Shown here: positions 12,338 through 16,892 of the stretch, one piece after another
Numbering within the stretch: position 1 is the stretch's first letter
Layout: the number at the start of each line of letters is the position of its first letter
NCBI GenBank assembly: GCA_947383875.1
Contig: CANDEX010000033.1
Span: 1 to 16,892, forward strand
Direction: 5' to 3'
Origin: an uncultured Azospirillum sp.
GTDB lineage: Bacteria > Pseudomonadota > Alphaproteobacteria > RF32 > CAG-239
DNA length: 16,892 bases
Made by a program: the position numbers and the translations under genes
The notes under the pieces: generated by a model
Seen by the model: the letters and a program-made list of their open reading frames with translations, nothing else
What the model was told of the DNA's origin: nothing
The model's database searches: none

Positions 12338-15035
12338 AACCGCCGATGTTTTTGATAATTTTACGGAACTCGACTTCAGACATTATTTCCGGCAGCACCA
12401 TTCCTTCCGGAATATTCGGGCTAAACAAAATATAAAACGGGACTCCTTTACGCCCAAAACGCTCCATAAACGCTAAGATTTCCGGATTGTAATTCGTCCA
12501 GTCAACCTCAATCACTTTCACATTATATTGTTTTATCAGGTTGGCGAGCGAGATATTTTTAAACACCAACCAATTATTATAGCTGCAAGTCAGACACCAA
12601 TCGGCACCAACGCTGACGATAACAATATTTCCGGCACGAACTTCACGACCAACGGCTTCCATATCAATCCGCGAAGCTTTTGTTTCTATTTCCTGTTGAC
12701 GATTATGATTAAATCCGCGACGGACATCCCAGATTGACACAGCCACAATAATTAATGTCAGACATAATGCGACAATTCGAATCAGGTGTATTCCCTTTTT
12801 TTTGACATCCGGTTCTTCATCGCTGATTTCAAGTTGCTGTATCACCTTATACCGGAACCAAACTAAAATCAAAAACACTCCCAGATACAATGCCAGGCGG
12901 AAACACGTTCCACTGCCGGCTTGCGCCCAAATAATACTCAGCAGCCAAAACATTGTCAGCAACAGCATAGCTGTCATAAGTGCATTTAACTTATTCATCC
13001 ATGTACCGGGTTTAGGGACCAGCATTGTCAGGTCAGGCATAATCAAAACGGCCAGATAAGGCAGAGAGACTCCCAAAGCAACAGACATCAAAATAACAAA
13101 AATATCGACTGTCGTGCCGGCCAAAGCAAAGCCGATTACTGTTCCGAGATATGGTCCGGTGCATGGCGTGGACATTAACACCACCAAAATGCCGGTCATC
13201 AGATAAAGAAAATTATTCTGATTATCACTCCGAAACAACAGACGATTCAAACGTTCGGGAATACTGATTTGGTAAAAACCTTTAATCTGCGCCACAAATA
13301 ATGTAATGAAGAAAAGCATTATAACGACGAATATCGGATTTTGGAACTGCATTCCCCAACCGATAGAATACCCCCAAGCTTTTAAGGCTGACAATAATAA
13401 AGCTAAAGCCGCAAACGCTCCCCAGATACCGATAACAGTCAAAGCAAAGCTTTTTCGAACAGTTGCTTCCCGTTGAGCTCCGAATTTGGTAACGGATAAT
13501 AATTTCACAGACAAGACAGGGAACACGCAAGGCATAAAATTAAGAATGAAACCGCCTAAAATTGCCAGCATAATCATACCCAATGATAATTTATCATTTA
13601 TAAAGCCTAAAAGAGACTCTGCCTCAACTTCATGCCGTACTCGTAAAGCCGTATAATCATTCAGAATGAGAGTCAGCTCCACTTCACGCCCTGCCAGTTT
13701 AGCCTCTTTATCCAACACATCCATCCGAGCAATCATTCGGCTTCCGTCAACGGAAATTCGAGGTCTCGAAAAAGAAATATTATCCCCTGTTGAAATAAAA
13801 ATATCCGGCTTACCGACTAAGCTATGATTAGTCATGACAATACGCAAACTATGTTCATCATCATTGACAACCACTTTATCAATCGTTACCGCTTTATGTT
13901 CTGTTTCCGGCAAATAATTAAAATTCTGGGTAATTACATTGTGGACTGCCGAATTATATCCGCTTCCCGGTTCAAGGGTTAATTCCGGTTTTAATTCTGC
14001 CGGGCGGCAATTGCCCTCCGGTGTACAGAGAGTAAATGTCACGTCTGCTTTTACCGTCAGCTTTTGTTTCACATCTGCCGGTTTATAAATTAACGGAACA
14101 AATAAATCATTCGTAAAGGCTATACGATCCTCGTTATCATTTTCGGCGCGTATCCGTTTGGGAACCGGCCAGAAGCTTATTCCCTGAGCCAAGTTTTCCG
14201 AATCGTCAAAACTAATGCGTGGTTTTATTGAATTTTTTCCGGCAAAAGCAGGTATTTCATATCCTTCGGGAATTTTTATTTCCAGCGCACCGCGTATCTC
14301 CGAAAGATCATTAACTGTTGTATAGGCGGCCAATAAAGAAGCTCGCAGTTCTTTAATTTCTTTATCATTATTCCACCGGCCGATACCTTTCTTGCCAATT
14401 ACCGGATTATCATAAAAAATGCCATAAAACGGCAATTTACGCCACTCCAGTGCCGAAAGCATTTTACTGAGTTTGCCGAATCCGGTTTTAGGAGCCTCAT
14501 CATTTTGGCGTTTGCGTTCCAGATATGCTTCATAAGCTTTGAAATCACGGGGATCATTACCATAAGACAACACTTTTTTTATGTCGGTAATGACGACGGC
14601 GTTATTTTCTCCGCCATCTATATACGGTTGCTTTTCACCATGGTCAAAATCTTCATCAGCCACCAACAACGGCGGAGCTTCTGGTGTAAGCATTTTTTCT
14701 TTTACTTTATTATAAACATCTTTAAAATAGCGGTAAAATTTGACTCCGTCGCGAATCGTCTGCTCACGGTCATAGACTTCCTGAGATGTCAGATTTGGAA
14801 AAAATTCGCGGACATCATGAGACAAATCTTCTTCAATAAAGTTTTCAGGATAATTTTTATCAAAATAACGACCGACTTCCAAGATCGTTTTAGCCTGGTC
14901 GATTAATGTAACTTCTTCTTCATTCTGTTCACCGGGAAGAAGGTTTAACTCAACATTCCCGGGCTGCTCGTCAGCTGCCACGGCGAAATTTGCAAAAAAG
15001 CAAGCAAAAAATAACAAAATTAAAATTTTTTTCAT
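12336..15035 (-). CDS. DsbD/ScsB-like transmembrane protein-disulfide reductase, N-terminally extended
   Basis: 899 residues. Residues 1-21 are a signal peptide. Residues ~265-470 resemble the periplasmic alpha domain of ScsB/DsbD proteins (FDDSENLAQGISFWPVPKR, then the pair C337/C343 in LCTPEGNCRPAEL). Residues ~480-770 form the multi-helix membrane core with the two redox cysteines C503 (NFMPCVFPVLSVK) and C625 (MSTPCTGPYLG). Residues ~790-899 are a thioredoxin domain with WCLTC (C814, C817) and the cis-proline motif GVPFYIL. The family moves electrons from cytoplasmic thioredoxin to periplasmic thiol proteins. E. coli DsbD is 565 residues, and the surplus is mostly residues ~22-260, which I cannot assign: charged, helical-looking, with no cysteine. 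It is divergent from yqgE across 91 bp. The ribosome site is weak. Confidence 0.9.
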   Translation of the reverse strand: MKKILILLFFACFFANFAVAADEQPGNVELNLLPGEQNEEEVTLIDQAKTILEVGRYFDKNYPENFIEEDLSHDVREFFPNLTSQEVYDREQTIRDGVKFYRYFKDVYNKVKEKMLTPEAPPLLVADEDFDHGEKQPYIDGGENNAVVITDIKKVLSYGNDPRDFKAYEAYLERKRQNDEAPKTGFGKLSKMLSALEWRKLPFYGIFYDNPVIGKKGIGRWNNDKEIKELRASLLAAYTTVNDLSEIRGALEIKIPEGYEIPAFAGKNSIKPRISFDDSENLAQGISFWPVPKRIRAENDNEDRIAFTNDLFVPLIYKPADVKQKLTVKADVTFTLCTPEGNCRPAELKPELTLEPGSGYNSAVHNVITQNFNYLPETEHKAVTIDKVVVNDDEHSLRIVMTNHSLVGKPDIFISTGDNISFSRPRISVDGSRMIARMDVLDKEAKLAGREVELTLILNDYTALRVRHEVEAESLLGFINDKLSLGMIMLAILGGFILNFMPCVFPVLSVKLLSVTKFGAQREATVRKSFALTVIGIWGAFAALALLLSALKAWGYSIGWGMQFQNPIFVVIMLFFITLFVAQIKGFYQISIPERLNRLLFRSDNQNNFLYLMTGILVVLMSTPCTGPYLGTVIGFALAGTTVDIFVILMSVALGVSLPYLAVLIMPDLTMLVPKPGTWMNKLNALMTAMLLLTMFWLLSIIWAQAGSGTCFRLALYLGVFLILVWFRYKVIQQLEISDEEPDVKKKGIHLIRIVALCLTLIIVAVSIWDVRRGFNHNRQQEIETKASRIDMEAVGREVRAGNIVIVSVGADWCLTCSYNNWLVFKNISLANLIKQYNVKVIEVDWTNYNPEILAFMERFGRKGVPFYILFSPNIPEGMVLPEIMSEVEFRKIIKNIGG

Positions 15036-15126
15036 TTATTTTAATCTATCCTTAAATTGTATTTTTAAAATACTTTATTATATGTTAATATACAAGTGTT
15101 GAGTAAATTATAATCAGGGTAAAATT
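15036..15126. promoter_or_regulatory. Divergent promoter region, DsbD-like gene / yqgE
   Basis: A 91-base AT-rich gap with TATA-like stretches (TTTATTATATGTTAATATAC near 15071-15092). It must contain promoters for both genes; no consensus -35/-10 pair stands out. Confidence 0.4.
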
Positions 15127-15696
15127 ATGAGTGCTACCAAGGATAATTTTCTGACCGGCAAATGTTTGATTTCTATGCCGAATATGCAGGATGAAAATTT
15201 TGATGAAACTTTAATTTATATTTGCTCGCACAGCAAAGACGGTGCTATGGGCTTCGTTGTTAATAAAAAAATTAAAGAGTTTTCATTTGCTGATTTGGCT
15301 AACCAACTACCGATAAATACGCTAAAGCCGATTGAACCGATTGATTTGCATCAAGGCGGGCCATTAGAAAAAGTCCGCGGTTTTGTGTTACATTCCACGG
15401 ATTATGTTAAAGATGACACTATCGTGATAGATGATAAAATCGCTATTTCCTCTTCAATAGACATCATCACTGATATTGCTTTTGGTGCCGGCCCTAAAGA
15501 TAATCTGATTGCTCTGGGATATGCCAGTTGGGCACCCCAACAATTGGAAAAAGAAATCATCAACAACAGTTGGTTGGTGACAAATCCTACGCCGGAACTT
15601 GTTTTTCATACCAAAGATGAAGAAAAATGGCAAAAAGCTCTCGACTCTTTAGGGGTAGATTTGAATCGATTGTCTTCCCGACTGGGGCACGCCTAA
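15127..15696 (+). CDS. yqgE: YqgE/AlgH family protein (UPF0301)
   Basis: 189 residues, the normal family length. The family signatures are present in order: LTGKCLISMPNM, DETLIYICSHSKDGAMGFVVNKK, LHQGGPLEKVRGFVLHS, LIALGYASWAPQQLEKEI, NSWLVTNPTPELVF, and the terminal LGHA. The function is unsettled; Pseudomonas AlgH was linked to alginate regulation. No signal peptide is visible. CAGGG lies 7 bases before the ATG. The pairing with a DsbD-type gene also occurs, to my knowledge, in other alphaproteobacteria, and hints at a redox or envelope connection. Confidence 0.95.
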   Translation: MSATKDNFLTGKCLISMPNMQDENFDETLIYICSHSKDGAMGFVVNKKIKEFSFADLANQLPINTLKPIEPIDLHQGGPLEKVRGFVLHSTDYVKDDTIVIDDKIAISSSIDIITDIAFGAGPKDNLIALGYASWAPQQLEKEIINNSWLVTNPTPELVFHTKDEEKWQKALDSLGVDLNRLSSRLGHA

Positions 15697-15708
15697 AATT
15701 ACCATATA

Positions 15709-15746
15709 ACACAAACACAGCACCCAACCGGGTGCTGTGCTTGTGT
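15709..15746. terminator. Long hairpin between convergent genes
   Basis: ACACAAACACAGCACCC pairs with GGGTGCTGTGCTTGTGT around AACC: 17 pairs with one A/C mismatch. It lies between yqgE and the convergent gene ending at 15755. No T tract follows on either strand, so it is either a stem-only terminator or an mRNA 3' stabiliser. Confidence 0.6.
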
Positions 15747-15754
15747 GAATGAGA

Positions 15755-16891
15755 TTAGTCTTTATTATTACAGTTACTAGAATAAGTATGATTATCGGTC
15801 TTATACCAATCCGAATATCCAGCATGCTTCCAGTCTGTCTCGTGTGAACCGGGATTTGCACGGTAATAGGCTCTGCCTGACTGGCAATGTTTTTCATTGA
15901 GAGAGCATATTTTACTCCCATTACCAATACACATTCTGGCTTGATTATAAACCCCTATCTTCTCGTCACCTTGTATCAACTTAGATTCACCACGTATATT
16001 TAACTGTCCCCTCTTTAAATATAAATACCTTTCGAGCTTTACATCAGCACCATCCGTAAGAGCAAGCCTTTCCTCCGTATCTTCACCTTCTATCCCCCAT
16101 ATAGACAATGCGCCTAAAGATGCTGAAGCTCCTTGAAATTTCACGGTAGTCTTACTCTCATGTGTTACCAAGGCACACTTTAACAACGTCAAACGAGTCC
16201 CAGGCATGGCAACAAATTCAGAACCTTCATTAACATCTTTATGCGCATAGACAGTAACACCATTAAACACCGTGGATCCACTTTTTATATGCACCTTTCC
16301 GTCATCATTCAATTCCAGATGGAATAATCCTAAAATTTCTTTATTCTCTTCTGTAATATCCCCCTCCTCTCGATTAAACTCATTATTTCCGGTAAGAATT
16401 AAACTATCTCTGACATGAATACGAGTATCTTTCTTCATAAAATGGGTATCTTTATCATACTGCCTTTCAAACCCCTTTGTATTGATTTCGGTAATAGTAA
16501 CATCATGCCAGTGCCCACCGGCCTCTAAACCTGTACTCTCTAAATTGCTCGTTCCTACATGATCAATTATCACCTGAACACTATCTAAATTCTTTTGTAG
16601 TAATGTGCTGCCACTATTTGCTCCTATTATCAAGCGTGGTTTCAAATCCGTAGAACATTCGCTGTAACTATTTGCAAATGCATTTCCTCCCCAAACATCC
16701 TTATACTCATACCCCTGTGGATTTTTTAGATTAAAAACATTAAAATCATCCCAAACAACAGCTGTTTTATCTTTATACCACAAACCGGCATTGACTTCCG
16801 TATACCCCGCATCTGCCAAACGGCTTTTACAAGTGGGAACACATTTTTTATAAGAGCTGTCATGCGGACAGGTTTCGCTGCTGACCTCCTC
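15755..16891 (-). CDS. Large repetitive surface-like protein, 5' end outside the window
   Basis: The frame is open from the right edge to the stop at 15755, giving 378 residues of the C-terminal part; the start lies beyond 16892. The TTG at 16819 is not the start, because coding continues upstream with ETCPHDSSYKKCVPTCKSRL. That segment recalls the CPYN-x2-YFKSC module of the 3778 protein, and LADAGYTEV recalls its LGYT motif. The middle has recurring short strand-like stretches ending in G or N (LIIGANSGSTLL, VHIKSGSTVFNGVTVY, VKFQGASASLGALSI, LNIRGESKLIQG), suggesting a beta-solenoid as in many surface proteins. The end (SGRAYYRANPGSHETDWKHAG … NCNNKD) is hydrophilic. The likely role is exported and cell-surface; no enzymatic motif is visible. 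Confidence 0.7.
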   Translation of the reverse strand, partial: EEVSSETCPHDSSYKKCVPTCKSRLADAGYTEVNAGLWYKDKTAVVWDDFNVFNLKNPQGYEYKDVWGGNAFANSYSECSTDLKPRLIIGANSGSTLLQKNLDSVQVIIDHVGTSNLESTGLEAGGHWHDVTITEINTKGFERQYDKDTHFMKKDTRIHVRDSLILTGNNEFNREEGDITEENKEILGLFHLELNDDGKVHIKSGSTVFNGVTVYAHKDVNEGSEFVAMPGTRLTLLKCALVTHESKTTVKFQGASASLGALSIWGIEGEDTEERLALTDGADVKLERYLYLKRGQLNIRGESKLIQGDEKIGVYNQARMCIGNGSKICSLNEKHCQSGRAYYRANPGSHETDWKHAGYSDWYKTDNHTYSSNCNNKD

Positions 16892-16892
16892 G

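Noticed and set aside
12151..12339. Plus-strand open frame of 62 codons over the pseudogene
   Set aside because: It is the complement of sequence homologous to the 4913 protein, so the minus-strand reading is the meaningful one.
14505..14906. Plus-strand open frame of 133 codons inside the DsbD-like gene
   Set aside because: It is antisense to the N-terminal extension; low-complexity I/F-rich translation is expected from the complement of a charged, Lys/Glu-rich coding sequence.

Overview
This window looks like chromosome from an AT-rich, probably host-associated alphaproteobacterium. The evidence is a short GluRS without the zinc cysteines, an ispH…rnhA cluster, a YqgE gene divergent from a DsbD/ScsB-like gene, and a single-peptide M16 protease resembling the mitochondrial processing peptidase family. 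The Cys-rich secreted proteins resemble those of uncultured gut Alphaproteobacteria, but that placement is inference; no marker in the window settles genus or order.

Layout, left to right. Positions 1-45 hold the lysine-rich C-terminal tail of an unknown gene, closed by a terminator shared with a convergent TPR-methyltransferase fusion (131-1639, minus). A tRNA-Leu(CAA) follows (1746-1831) with one or two hairpin terminators. Next come a small unknown gene (2098-2292), a LysR-type regulator (2334-3224, minus) and a second small unknown gene divergent from it (3337-3573). Positions 3778-5839 carry two secreted Cys-rich proteins: one with tandem Cys modules, driven by a near-consensus promoter, and one ending in a DUF1566/Lcl-like domain. 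They are separated by about 190 bp containing dispersed-repeat sequence.

The central block is housekeeping. gltX (5895-7226) and elbB (7295-7978) lie on the minus strand, possibly co-transcribed. Divergent from them is a compact four-gene plus-strand unit: an M16 peptidase, ispH, an AlbA_2/Schlafen-type protein and rnhA (8075-11828), closed by a terminator. In many alphaproteobacteria thrB sits between ispH and rnhA; here the AlbA_2 gene occupies that place.

The right part has a 3' remnant of a second DUF1566-like gene (11909-12262, minus), a very long DsbD/ScsB-like disulfide reductase (12336-15035, minus), the divergent YqgE gene (15127-15696), and the incomplete gene of a large repetitive surface-like protein running off the right edge (15755-16891, minus).

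The main theme outside housekeeping is a set of Cys-containing exported proteins (3778, 4913, the 11909 remnant, 15755) sharing short N- or C-terminal modules, in a genome segment that also carries an enlarged periplasmic disulfide-reduction protein. A functional link between them is inference only. I found no CRISPR array, insertion sequence, integrase or phage gene.
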